Assembly (NCBI GenBank): GCA_961205875.1
Contig: OY540812.1
Span: 6,634,001-6,698,000 of the forward strand
From: Sialis fuliginosa
Taxonomy: Eukaryota > Arthropoda > Insecta > Megaloptera > Sialidae
Direction of reading: 5' to 3'
DNA: 64,000 nt
Under the pieces are notes generated by a model, which was not told the origin of the DNA, ran no database searches, and was given only the letters and a program-made list of their open reading frames with translations. How positions within the stretch are numbered: the stretch's first letter is position 1; every line of letters begins with the position of its first letter. A program made the position numbers and the translations under genes. This document shows positions 51,865 through 64,000 of this stretch, in pieces.

Positions 51865-54800
51865 TGTTGTGGTTAAATATTCCTGTAAACTTCTATAAAA
51901 CAGTCCTTTACTTGATACAGATGTTACAACTGGCCAGAATATTTTACTACTATTTTAAACATAAAAATATATTTATATTTTTAGCAATTAAACGATTAAA
52001 ATACATATTTAGAACCTCTGGATTAATCTATAAATTTTGGAGCTTTAGGAGCACAAGTGTATTCTTATTTTGTTTATATTTAAAATGAGATAAACCATGA
52101 AATAATATTGAATATTAGTTGAAGTTATTTATACTCACTCCTGTTTCTTTTACAAAACGAAAAAACCACAATAATCTCACAAAACCCTTAACTTTTCTAA
52201 TCTACAGAAGCATAACGGGTGTATCACGTAACTCTACTCTCTACTCATAAGAGCCTGTAAGATAGAAAGAGCTGGAAGTACCGGTCCAAATGTATATTTT
52301 TATTAATCTGATACAATGCACCTGTTTTATCATGAGACCAAAGCACTGCAGACTCGACTACAGATAACCCGTAAGGAAATATACACATGCGTTTACAGGC
52401 GTACTTTATTTAAGGTCATTTTAAGGTTATAGTGAGATTTTGGCGACCGAGGTTTCAAATAGCGCGCCCTTTGAACTTGATAATTTATATTCTAATAAAT
52501 TGATATAAACTTAGAATGTTTTTTAATCGTGTATGTTGAAAAAAATTATGGTGTAGTTATTATCTAATAATTATTAGCAATTAATTAATTGAAGCTTTAA
52601 TAAACAGGTTCAAGAACATTCTAGTAACTAACTAGTAGCATTAGCAATTAATAGCATTGCTAAAATTATATTTTATTTTACAAATAGATATTGAGAAATT
52701 ACTGTTTCATTATACAGGGCTAAAAAGGAATGGTTATTTATAAATTAATAAGCTACATGCTAAAATAAAAATATATATAAAAAATTAATGTATTTTTTAA
52801 TATTAAGTAAATACATTTTAGTAAAATTCACAAATTGAAATAATATTCAATAATAACTATTAAAACATTAATATACATACTCATATTCATAATGATTAAC
52901 AAAACATTTATTATATTTGGTTTATGTAGTTCTTGACAATTATTATAATAAAGACAGAGTAATTATAAGATACTGTGTAAAATAATTGAAATTTGTGTAA
53001 TCAAAAATATTTATTTCAATACTAAATAATTTTATTGGGGAGCTCAACCCATGTAACTCTCAGGTTTTAATTACACAAAAATATTTGGTACTGCATAGTC
53101 CGTTATACAACTGTATGAAAATAAGCTATGGTGTACATATACACTTCTATACCTTAAATATAGCTTTAAAAAAATGTTAAACATGGCTAATTCAGTAGAT
53201 ATAAAAAGACACATGATACTGATAAAAAACTGGAAAACTATTGTTTTTTTATCCTATTGTAAAATTTGGTATATGTACTGTATTTGGTTTTAACTTTCCA
53301 CCGTTGATATGTACTCCATATATAGTCAATGTTCATAGCGGCAGGTGTACAGTAAAGTAGTCAAAAAAATTTATTTGTTTGCTATATAGAAGAAAAAATT
53401 TACGTATAATTCAGGCTTTAAAATAATATCTAACAATGCAATTTAAAATTTTTTTATATAAAATCACTAAAAATGGAAATATCAATTTTTGATCACACAC
53501 TCCTCAATTTTTATCAAATAATACTTTTAAAATAGAGTAACATATATATTGAGTACAGAAAGAAAAAGAAAACAATCAGAACCGGAACTAACTAAACTCT
53601 ATATATTTGCAATGAGTAAAAACTGTAAGTTTGGTCAGGGGCATTTAGGCAACTGCTCAACATAACCTGTAAACAGCTATTTTTTTATACAAATGTTCAG
53701 TCAAAATTCCTCATCGATTTGCCCCTGCTTGCAGTAGTTTAACTAGGATACTTTTCAAGACATGTTTTTATAAAAAATCATAGATAAGTAACATAAATTT
53801 CAAAATTTTTCCTAGTTAATACACTATATGGACAACAACACAAGCACACATAAGTTTCTTTCATAGATAATAATGTATTATCACTTCTTACGTACATTTA
53901 ATTATAAAGTTGGATTAAAAAATATTTCATTTCAACATTTACGATGGTAACTATAATCCTATAAAATTACATATTATTCGTAGTGAATCCAATAGATTTT
54001 ATACATTGACCAAATACAATAATTATTTGATCAATAACGACTTATCTATCGGAATTTAATTCTGAGTGAACAATTAAGTTTTTGTAAATTTATTTGTCAA
54101 AGTTACCATGCTTATATCCTAAAATACAATCAGTAAAAAAATGAATACTTCTCACTCTTGAAGATGTCTTGAGAATATGTAAATGCTATTAAAATATGTA
54201 ACATTAGAATGCTTTGTTTTTCTTAATTATAATGCTTAGTTCGTGTTATGTTTTTAGAACATAAATAAAGTGCAATATATATTATTCATTTTGTGCTACA
54301 TTTAATAAGATATGGCAAACATTAAATTTATCCCAATAACAATATATTCGAGGACAATTTAACACTACAGAAAATACAGTATCATTCAGTTTAGTTATTA
54401 TTTTTGTGTGCCAGATAATTAATTAAAATCAAATTCCCAAAATGGCAAGTCTTTATGACAAATATCACACTAAAGTGTCTTTTCTGAAGATGTATAATTA
54501 TTGAAGGAATGTTTTTTTTATAAAACTAGAGCTAATCAGTCATAAAAGGTTTTTATTAATAAATTATTGAAGTCAAGATTTTGTTTTATTATCTGGTTAC
54601 TCAAAAATACTGATTCGAAATTTTAAATACTTGTATAATTTTCAATATTAGTTAAATCAATTATTCTTAATAAAATATAAAAATCAGTTGATATTTAATT
54701 TTTAAGGTTTCGTAGAAATTAACCTCACAAACATTTGCACGTTTTATTTTAAATTTTGTAATATAGGAAATTGTTTATGTGAAAATCCCTGACTTTTCCT

Positions 54801-55402
54801 AGTTTTCTAGAAAGTGACCAACCTGAGGTACCTACGGAACCCTAATGGCATAAACCCATTGGTATGTCTTGATTGATTTTTTATGTAATAAAAATTCTTA
54901 ATTCTCAAACCAACTAAAACAGTAATCAGAAAAATACTAATAAAACTCAAAAACTGATTGTAGGTACTGCATATCTTTAATTTTTTTACTAAGAATTCTT
55001 AACCTTTTACAACCCACTGTAATGATTTGGTTTTATTAAAAATTTCTGCACTTAAGATTAAGAAAATTGACACATGTAAAAGAAAAACTAATATTTAATC
55101 TAAAAAAAAAAATGACTAAAATTTAAATATAAGGCAGTTGTAATATTAAATAATTAAAATTTCAAAAGAACTACAATAAGACATTAGTTTAAAATAAATT
55201 TCAATACTTTACAAAACTATCACGATTAATTAATTAATATCTAAGTTTTCATAACGATACAAAAAATCAACAACGTTTTTTTTGATATAATATAATACAC
55301 TAATAAAATTATCAATGATTATTATTTTTTTATATTCAGTCATTTTAATAGAGAAATAAAACGTAAATGTTTCACTTAAAAATAAAACAATCACTTTGAT
55401 TA
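51865..55402. other. Gene-free region upstream of GlyS
   Basis: About 3.5 kb. The GlyS promoter and possible 5' non-coding exons should be near 51.87-52.45 kb, where GC content rises locally (ggcgaccgaggtttcaaata near 52442). Beyond 52.5 kb the sequence is uniformly AT-rich and may be the long 3' UTR of the large minus-strand gene ending at 55403. A small tacctacggaaccctaatgg block at 54828 resembles common insect repeat ends. No ORF worth calling. Confidence 0.5.
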
Positions 55403-58400
55403 TCAGTTTTTCGACTGCATTCTTTCTTGCATTATATTCAAAAGAATATCACTATATTGTTGCATCATCCAAACCATATTTTCACCTGTAGCATTATGAT
55501 TGACAAGTTCCCGTAACTGATCGACAGTCTGGTTATGATTGGTCACATCAGCACTCATTTCACCGTCCGGACACATTTTCTGCTTTTGTTGCATTCCGAG
55601 CTGCAATATTTTCTGAGTTTCCAATATTGCTGATTCCAAATTTTTCATCATGTGTGAATTTTCTGCTGAATCCTGGGGACTTTGAGATTCTGGGCTGCCT
55701 TCGTTTAATGCTAATCGTTTATATAGATGTACAACATTATCAGCAGTTTTTGTTAATTGCTCAGCAATTTGATTACATAATTGAGATGATACTAAAAACA
55801 AAAATAAATTTATTCTAAATAATGCTCATAAAAAAAACCTCTCTTGCGATAAGGATCAAGTAAATTTTTTAAAACTTTTCTTCACTTTAATTTTAATTTA
55901 TAAAACCCAAATATCAATATATTATTTTAATTTCCACCAAAATAAATATTGTCTTATATTGAAGATTTATCAAAATTGCTACACAAAAATCTAAATTTAT
56001 TTTATAAATTTGAATGGTCTTAATTTTGATGAAAGAAGAAGAAATTTAATAAAAAAAATTTTTTAAACTGTAAATAGATGCTTGATATACTTAAAAGTTA
56101 TGTACACATTATAATTTATAGTAGTATTAAAATGACAGACTCTAACATTCAATTTAAAACTAAGCACGTGTTCTGTACTTAGCAACTGCAAACACTAATT
56201 TTCTAAATTGAAACAATACGCATATCATTATTTAAAAAAGAACATTCGTAATTGTATGTTATTTAAACAGCTACAATAAATATTGTTATAATATTTAAAG
56301 AAAAATTACCTTGTGATGTAGACACATCAATAGACTGGTTTGGTTCAGATAATCCACTGCTTTTGTTTGCTGAAAAACATGTTTTTGAAGTTAATTTTAA
56401 TTAAGACAAAAATTTACAAGATAAATATTTAACTTTATAGGTATATCTCAACAATGATATTATAAATTATATTTAACAATACACGTGCAAAATAATTTTT
56501 AGCAAGTCCATTTAATTAAAAACAGAGCTAATTAAGGTTAAAATTTATGATCTATTTATTTAAAATAATATTTGTATAGACAATGAAATTTACAATAAGG
56601 AAAATAACTGTTTCTGCAACAATTTTGTTAATACATATAAATAGGAGTTACATTTAGTATATTTTAAGTAAATTTCAAATTTCAACAGCAGTTAAGTGTT
56701 CGTAATCAACATGGAAACAATATCGCAAGAAGACTGTAAAATCATTATGAAAAAATGTACAATAAAAGATATTGAAATTGTTTCTTACTTTACTGAACCG
56801 TTTAGTAATTCTGTTATTGGATTTTTGGGTGAACATTTACGATTAATAGTTTTTACAAATCATAAAATAAACAATAAAAAGAAGAAATATCAATTTTTCG
56901 TCAAGAAATTGCCAACAGTTAGCTTCGAACATACTGAATATATAAAACAAGTTGGCATGTTCGATAAAGAAATATATTTATATGGAGATTTGCTTGCAAA
57001 ATTACAAATCTGCAGTACAAAACAATGGAGTCCTAAATGCTACATTTCAAAAGAAACCGGAGTGCTTGTTTTTCAAGATTTATCGTTGAACAACTACAAA
57101 ACATTAAATGTACGATCATACTTTGATTTGCAACAAGTACAAATAGCTGTAAAGAGTTTAGCATATTTTCACTCGAGCTCTGTCGTATTTGAAAGAAAAT
57201 TTTTACATGATAAAATTATAAATAAATATAACGAACATTTAAAAGAAACAACATTTGTTTTTGAAAGTAATCATCCGAGATATAAATGGTTGAAAAGTAA
57301 TGAACACTGTATTATTACATTACTGAAATTACTACCGTCATATAAAAAATCATATGTTAATAAATTGAACATGATTCTTACGAATATGGAAAAAATGGTA
57401 GCACCATCAGATAAGTTTTTAAACGTTGTTAATCACGCTGATTTGTGGGCAAATAATGTTATGTTTAGATATGACCAAAATGGAAAAATCATTCATTGTA
57501 TACTTGTTGACTATCAACTAGCAAGATATACTTGTCCTACATACGACTTACTAACATTTATATTTTTAACAACAAATGCTCATTTTAGAGAAAAGTACCT
57601 CGATAACATATTATTAACTTATTACAAAAGTTTCGGAGAAGAATTACATAATTATCAAATTAATATAAATGAAATATTTAGTATAAATGACTTTTATAGA
57701 GCATGTGAGGAGTATAAGGTTGCAGCGATAATAGAAACTGTGATATTTGGTATTTTAGTGTTTTTAAAGAATGAATATACTCAACATGTGATGGAAAATC
57801 CTAACGATTTTAATGAATTCACTTACACAAACAAGAGAGCTGATTATGTACTTAGAGCATTTGATGAAGACACCATTTACAGAAACAGGGTTACTGATAG
57901 TTTAAATGAACTTGTATTAATATTAGATAAAATGTGTTAATTATTTTTAATTTTAATAATATGATATTATAAAATACCTACATACATATATACAAAATAA
58001 AAATAAAATAATTATTAATCAAGTATTTTTACTGTACGTACCTCTAGTTTTGGTAATAGTTACATCTTTATTTCGACGTTGGATGTTAGACCACGCACCA
58101 TTGGCCGTGTGATCAATACTTATAGATCTCACCCTTGTCGTACCATTAGTTCCTTTATTTGTTTCATTTTGTTCATCACTCGAACTGTCTCCTTGACCAA
58201 CAGATGATAGGTTAACTGAAAATAAAATGAATTTAAAAAAATAACGACATTTCTGAACAATCCAGGAATGAATGGTGAAATTGGGTGGTGTCAAGGGTTA
58301 AATATCATAAAAGGCCATTCAACTATTACATCACTGATGACAATAAAAAATATAAAATTGAACTTTATAAAATATAAAATAACAATTAAAATTTACCTGT

Positions 58401-61400
58401 TGAATAAGACGATTGTATTCCTCTTCTCCTAGCAGCACTCTTGTTTGATCCAGCGACTTTATTTTGAGAACTGATCGTCGGTCGCATTAAACTACTACGG
58501 ACAGCTGGTTTAGGCATACCGTTATTTCCCATTTCCGAATCACTTTCAGACTGATTTAAAATTCCCACTGATGAACTTCGTGTCATAATATGTGGTTTTG
58601 AATTGTATTTTTGTGAGGACGGATTTTGATTAAATCGACCAGAATGCGTAGGTTTAATGGGTTTAGCTAAAATGTTTTATTTTGAAATATTTATTTCTCA
58701 TACAACGTAAATAAACTACCATTTTATGGCAGTTGAAAGCTACTATATTTTACAGTTAGCAAATTGAAATAATAGTACAATGATTCTAATATAATACAAC
58801 ATTTACATTTTAATTGTATAACAAGAAATAAGTCTTAAGGATTTACAAGTATTATAAATGTAATGTGGAATAAATCAAATAATAATTGTAATATGGACTT
58901 AAAAATATAAGGTATATATAAAATAAAATAAAAAACAAATCATACCTGGAGAATTTTTGTGTTTTGAAGGTGATGGGTCAGTAAGGTCGCTGAGGGAACA
59001 TGCTCTGCGTAAACTATTCTCCAAATCAACATCAGGGGGCACTAGCAATCACAAAACAAATACATGCAAGGACAAAATTGAAAAAATAAAATAAACAACA
59101 ACTAGGGGAATTGACAACTTATTTACAACTGTAACATCAATAACTAATAAAAAAATTGCTTTTTATACATTGTTAAAAACATGCTTTCTTCAAAAATTCA
59201 TCATAATTTAACATAAAATTATTTTAAAAAAGAAAAGAACATGTTTATAACACCACTTATGTAAAAATTAAATAAAGGTACTTGTTAATTATCCTCCTAC
59301 AAATGAATATAGACTATAAGTGTATGTAACCCCCAGTTTTTCTCCTGGAGTTTGGGCTCACAAAAATTATCCTTACTCTAGGACAGTTGTATTATATTCG
59401 GAAGAATAGTTAACAAGTACCTAAATAAATTTTATAAGTAGTTATAAATACAACACCAATATACATAAAACATAACGGGGTCCCATGCTGTTAGTTTGAA
59501 TTAGTAATCACCTGATGTTCTTAAATGTAATCCTTTAACATTTTGACTACGACTACTTTTTTCTATTATTGGTTGTATTGGTTTATGAACTGATAATTTA
59601 TTTTTAAAATCATTGACTTTAAAAGGCGTTTTTATTATCGGAGGACATCTTGTGGCAGGCGGCCATGTTGGTTTCACTTTTTTAAAACTTTCTTTGTTTC
59701 TATTTTCATAACTCTCTGTACTTTGTTCTGTAGACAAACTTAAATTTCTTTGTAAAAAGGAAGGCATACTAAAGTTTCTTTTGATCGAACATTTAGCATA
59801 CTTTTCCATTTCTTTTTTTTGTTGACTTGCTAACCGTTCAAAATTTTTAGACAGTCGTTTTACTTTTCCTCTGTTAATTTTAGCTTCTTCGATTTCAACT
59901 AGTTTATTAATTATCTGTATCTTTTTTTCGATTTCTCGAAACTTAGTGATATCTTCATTTGATAAGTAACTCATATTTTCAATATTCATTTCTTTAGCAT
60001 CATTGTTAATTCTTTTTTCAGGCCATGGACTAAAATTAAATTTATTGTCTAGCTGACAATAATCTTTTGCAACAATGCAATTATCAGGACTGGCATCCGA
60101 TTCCTTTTCAGCTATATTTGGATCTCGATATTCAATATTATGATTTAAAAATTTACTCGGCATAAAATCTTCACAGATTCCTGTTTTTGCCGATGGTTCT
60201 TTATAAATTATTTCAATACTCTTTATATCTCCGATTTCTTCAGAAGTGTAAGGTTGTTGAGAAGTATTCGAGTTATCATTTGTACTTTGTTTTACTGCAA
60301 ATGGAATACGTTTTTCTGCAGATTCTGTTTTGTGATACTGATGAAAGGAATCACTATTTCTTCTCTCATCGATGTTTTCTTGAGTTTTTTTATTTTTAAC
60401 TCTTGCTGAAGCAGATCTCCGTATTCCTTTTGGAGGTTTATGTTTCACTACATCACCTATGAGAGCTTCAAATCCAAAATCTCTTCTGAACTTACTTGCC
60501 ATACTCGAGTTAGTATTGTTCCTATCCAAACTCTGAGTTGTAAAAACAGGTTTATTAATATCGATGTTTTTAATACAACTTGAGTTATTTGGATTTCCAG
60601 CATTCAGACGACCACGATCTAAACTTTTAGTAGTAAAATCATAAGGTTCTATATTTTCACTTGCAACTTTTCTCTCTTTACTTTTACTAATACTGTGTTT
60701 TACTGGGATGTTTGATTTATTTTTAATATCTGAATCCAACATTACTTCAAAACTGCAACTTTTACTTTTTGCAACCATATTGTTTCCCCAAAATTCATTG
60801 ATTTTATCATATTGATTATTTTTTGAACGTAATGTAGGTATGTCATCTGTTCTCTCTTTTAATTTCATATCTATTGATTTATTTCTATCAAAGACCATTT
60901 GTAAATTTTTAGATAACATTTCTCTAGATGGTCCTGGGTCATTATATTGTTTTTCAGGCTCTTTAAATTTCTTTTCAATGGTCTTTGCTTTATGAATACC
61001 AACATCTCCAATAACAAACGCTATGTTCTTTTTCCGTGATTCTTGGAAACTCTTACTACGAGTTACTAGTTTATGTTCTGGTTCAAATATGGATATTTTT
61101 TGACGAAATTCATCTTTGCTATCTCTATATTCGATTCCTTGTTTCTGTTCTGTAGTTTGGGAACAACTATCTGATTTTTTTCTAATCAAATCACAATCTG
61201 ATTCTGATTTTTTTCTACGCCTGTGCGTTTCAAATAGTATTTCAAGTGGTGCACTTTTTGTTTCAGCTGATTCATCAGATAGGATACTTTCTAAACTATT
61301 AAAGTTACTTTTTAGCTCTTTGCTGTAAACACCAAAACCCTCTTCCCCTTTCCAACTGTTATCAGCCGAATCTGAAAAGTTTGATAAAATACTTTCTTGT

Positions 61401-64000
61401 GAATTTGAATTGTGAACATTCTGTCTTAAGTAAAAGCTTGCTGAGCTATGTCTTTCATATTCTGGATAAATGTTATATCCATCTTCAGCATCTAATTCAG
61501 ATTCTCTTGAGCCATACACATTGTAATCTGTTTGATTTAAAACTGACTCTCTTGAATCAGATAAATTTTTATCTTTTTCATGTGGATTTTCTCCATTATC
61601 CAACCATTGTTGCCAATAATTTTTACTTCTGTTAAAAGTTTTGCGACTATATTCACATGCATCAAATTCAGCATTGTTTTGATTGTTTATTGATTCTTGT
61701 GACTGAGTAACAACTCGTTTCAAAAGTACACTTGAGCTCCTAGGTAAGTCATTGAAAACATCTTCAGGTGTTACTAAATTTTTATCTCCACAAATATCAT
61801 AATTAGAGTAACAACGTCTAGCAGTTTTAGACAACTTTTTATTACGATTAGAACTGATACTGACTTCTTCTAAAGAATCAGAACTGAAATTAGCTTCATC
61901 ATCGTCTATTGGGTTGTCCTTATCATCGACATTTGTATCAATTTGTCCAAAATCAACATAAAAGCTATAGCTCATACGTTTTTTATTTGTTATAGCTCTT
62001 ACATTTTCTTCATTCCCAAATGCAACAGAATTTGACCTTAGGTCTAAATTCGATGTTACATAGTCATTGCTTTGATTGTAAGCATAATCAGACAACTTTG
62101 TTTCTTCTGTGACTGGTGATACAGGTAAACTTTTATGCATTTTAAAAATACTGTTATTACGTGCACCAAAACCAAGTCCTAATTGTTTAGGCCTGTTCTG
62201 ATTTGCGGAGCCTATATCAAGCGTTTGTTTCTCTGGCAAATTTAAATTATTCATTATATCTGTAGATGGACTATTCGGAAAAACGTTATCAGTATTATTA
62301 GTTTGCAGAACTAGATTTTGCATTTCTTCATTGAACTTATTTATAACTGTTGAATATAACAGATCTGATATGCCTCCGCTGGGGTCATACACACGGGTGA
62401 AAAAGGGTAGAGTTTTAAAGTTATTTTTTATGTTTATATTGGCAGGAATGTTAAAGTCATTTTTATTGATATGATTATGGTTAGTAGAATTAATTTGGTG
62501 TTCGTTATTTTCATTATCTCCTAAAAACCCACTATCTATTAATACGTGACTATAAATAATATTAATGAATAATTCCTTTTGTATGTTTATTATTACATAA
62601 ATATTTATTAAAATAGAACTACCATGACCTTAAATATTTATAAATATGCATGATAATAGTTCAATAGTATATTGCCCTAACAGATATATTTCAATAATAA
62701 TAATTAACGATTATGAATTCCATAAAAATTAAATTTGGCACAGTTTATTATCCAAGAGTTGGATTGTACCGAAAATTTTTAACCTGGATCTCAAACTGGA
62801 CCTATCATAATCATAAATCATCTAATTAATTAGTTAATTTTCTACAGAAACAGAAAAAATTGCTACAAAAAAATTACATTATAGAATTTTGTATTTTTTA
62901 ATAAAACAAAATATGTATTGGAACACAAACTTAAATATTCATGAAGTTCCGTAAATTCACATAAAAATTACTGCAAAATTAGGCATGACTAACAGATTAT
63001 CACTGAAATTATTTTTATCAGGGTTATATATTCATCTTTGCATATTTACTATAGATAATATAGTTATAAAAATACATAAGGAATTTTCACAAAATTGTAT
63101 AAGCTTTAATACAATGAAGATCCTTACCTACTAAAGTATGGCGCTTTGAAGGAATTCTTGATTCTTTATCAGCAATATGGCTCAAATCACAAATCGATTG
63201 ACTCGATTTAAGATTAGACTTATAACCAACCTGTACATTATTAAATTCATGTGAGTATTTAAATAATATACTTTAGTATTCTATCAAGTATAATGTTTTT
63301 TCATAATATAAAATAATTTAGTAAAACTAAAGAATACGAATGAAAACAAGATCTAGTCTATTCTAATTTCTTAAAATGCTATAAATATCTCACATTTTAG
63401 TTTTAAATATTTTAAATAACTTACACTTTGAAGTTTTCTACGAGTTTCTTGTATTCTTCTTGTAAGTTCTTCGCGTTTTTTCACAGTTTCATTATCAGTC
63501 TTTATTTGTTTAGTTTCATTAACCATTTCTACATTTCTAATTGGTATGGAAGGAGAGTTGTTGGTTCGTGTAATAAGATGCCGTGCGGATAAGCTTGTTT
63601 TACTTACTAAACAGTAAAAGGAATTTTAGAAAAAGAAACAAACACTATATTGTTGTAAACTTACTTGAATTTACTTCTTGTTCTACTCCACTCAAAGAAT
63701 CAAAAGTGGATTGCAGATATTTTGTTCTTTGACCAATTTTGTCTAACGATTCCGAACTAGCTGTCAACAATGAATTGGGGTTTTTGTCGGCATTGTCTCC
63801 ACTAGGTGTAGATGCCTAAATAATAAACCAAACCAACAATTAACAATTGAATAAAATTGTTAAAAAAATGAAAACTTGTGAAATTTAAAATTCTTTTTAC
63901 TTACATCATCATCATCAAAATCTGATTCTTGACTTCCGGAAACTGATGTTGTTGATAACGATATAAGAGGCAATTCCAATTTTTTTGTTTTATTCTTTCG
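55403..64000 (-). CDS. Large Ser/Asn-rich protein with C-terminal helical domain, N-terminus outside window
   Basis: More than 1500 residues are visible. Exons, from 5': to ~63910 (LELPLISLSTTSVSGSQES), ~63815-63665, ~63590-63425 (REELTRRIQETRRKLQSVG), ~63225-63130 (SSQSICDLSHIADKESRIPS), 62521-59513 (one exon of ~1000 codons), ~59040-58950, ~58670-58395, ~58218-58042, ~56370-56312 and ~55790-55403. The long exon is low-complexity, with repeated phrases such as FTTKSLDRGRL and FTTQSLDRNN. The basic Ser-rich stretch (RRACSLSDLTDPSPSKH; MTRSSSVGILNQSESDSE) suggests phosphoregulation and possibly microtubule or membrane association. The last exon is predicted helical (CNQIAEQLTKTADNVVHLYK ... 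MVWMMQQYSDILLNIMQERM). I cannot name the family; a CEP170-like scaffold is a weak guess. It hosts the EcKinase gene in the intron between 56371 and 58041. Confidence 0.8.
56711..57940 (+). CDS. EcKinase-like (DUF227/CHK) protein, intronless and nested
   Basis: Member of the insect-expanded EcKinase-like family, whose characterised members phosphorylate small molecules such as ecdysteroids. The start is the ATG at 56711 (METISQEDCKIIM); the open frame extends upstream only through a GTG, which is not a plausible start here. The product has 409 residues with no intron. Kinase-like motifs are intact: the catalytic loop NHADLWANNVMF (H242, D244 from this start) and the metal-binding LVDYQLARYTCPTYDLL (D267). 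The N-lobe has VKKLPTV, with the probable ATP-binding Lys, and LVFQDLSL. It lies on the opposite strand within an intron of the large Ser/Asn-rich gene. Intronless single copies of this family can arise by retroposition, but no poly(A) remnant is clear. Confidence 0.93.
   Translation: METISQEDCKIIMKKCTIKDIEIVSYFTEPFSNSVIGFLGEHLRLIVFTNHKINNKKKKYQFFVKKLPTVSFEHTEYIKQVGMFDKEIYLYGDLLAKLQICSTKQWSPKCYISKETGVLVFQDLSLNNYKTLNVRSYFDLQQVQIAVKSLAYFHSSSVVFERKFLHDKIINKYNEHLKETTFVFESNHPRYKWLKSNEHCIITLLKLLPSYKKSYVNKLNMILTNMEKMVAPSDKFLNVVNHADLWANNVMFRYDQNGKIIHCILVDYQLARYTCPTYDLLTFIFLTTNAHFREKYLDNILLTYYKSFGEELHNYQININEIFSINDFYRACEEYKVAAIIETVIFGILVFLKNEYTQHVMENPNDFNEFTYTNKRADYVLRAFDEDTIYRNRVTDSLNELVLILDKMC

Noticed and set aside
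56696..56710. Upstream extension of the EcKinase ORF by five codons
   Set aside because: The codon at 56696 is GTG, not ATG; the first ATG in frame is at 56711.

Overview
This is a eukaryotic window, almost certainly from an insect. It is AT-rich, with short GT-AG introns, AATAAA poly(A) signals and single-copy animal genes. NINAC (class III myosin with a fused kinase), an EcKinase-like gene and an insect-type glycogen synthase N-terminus point to an arthropod. A hemipteran would fit the base composition, but I cannot prove the order. There are no bacterial operons, no CRISPR array and no tRNA or rRNA gene that I can see.

Layout. 1-6741 (+): 3' part of ninaC. 7130-12249 (-): an integrin beta subunit. 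13411-23571 (-): a giant coiled-coil protein with one ~5 kb exon and three nested kinds of internal repeat; I do not recognise its family. 24.2-27.8 kb: gene-free, with repeat fragments. 27871-30063 (-): PNPLA8 (calcium-independent phospholipase A2 gamma). 30.4-34.5 kb: gene-free, with decayed DNA transposons. 34550-36780 (-): RPAP3. 37234-37806 (+): ribosomal protein L29. 39048-40983 (-): TRAIP, a RING E3 ligase. 41466-42704 (+): intronless LANCL3-type protein. 43030-45270 (+): conserved-looking protein of unknown function. 46072-47648 (-): SARNP. 48306-51864 (-): glycogen synthase. 51.9-55.4 kb: no gene seen. 55403-64000 (-): C-terminal part of a large Ser/Asn-rich protein, with an intronless EcKinase-like gene (56711-57940, +) nested in one of its introns.

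The genes are a normal mix of housekeeping and sensory functions and do not form one pathway. RPAP3/RpL29 and TRAIP/LANCL3 are head-to-head pairs separated by roughly 450-480 bases, so each pair may share a promoter region.

The least explained material is: the coiled-coil giant; the unknown protein at 43-45 kb; the Tyr-to-Phe change in both integrin tail motifs; and several small non-autonomous inverted-repeat elements, two families of which are flanked by TTAA. All exon boundaries were read by eye from splice signals and reading phase; individual boundaries may be off by a base or more.
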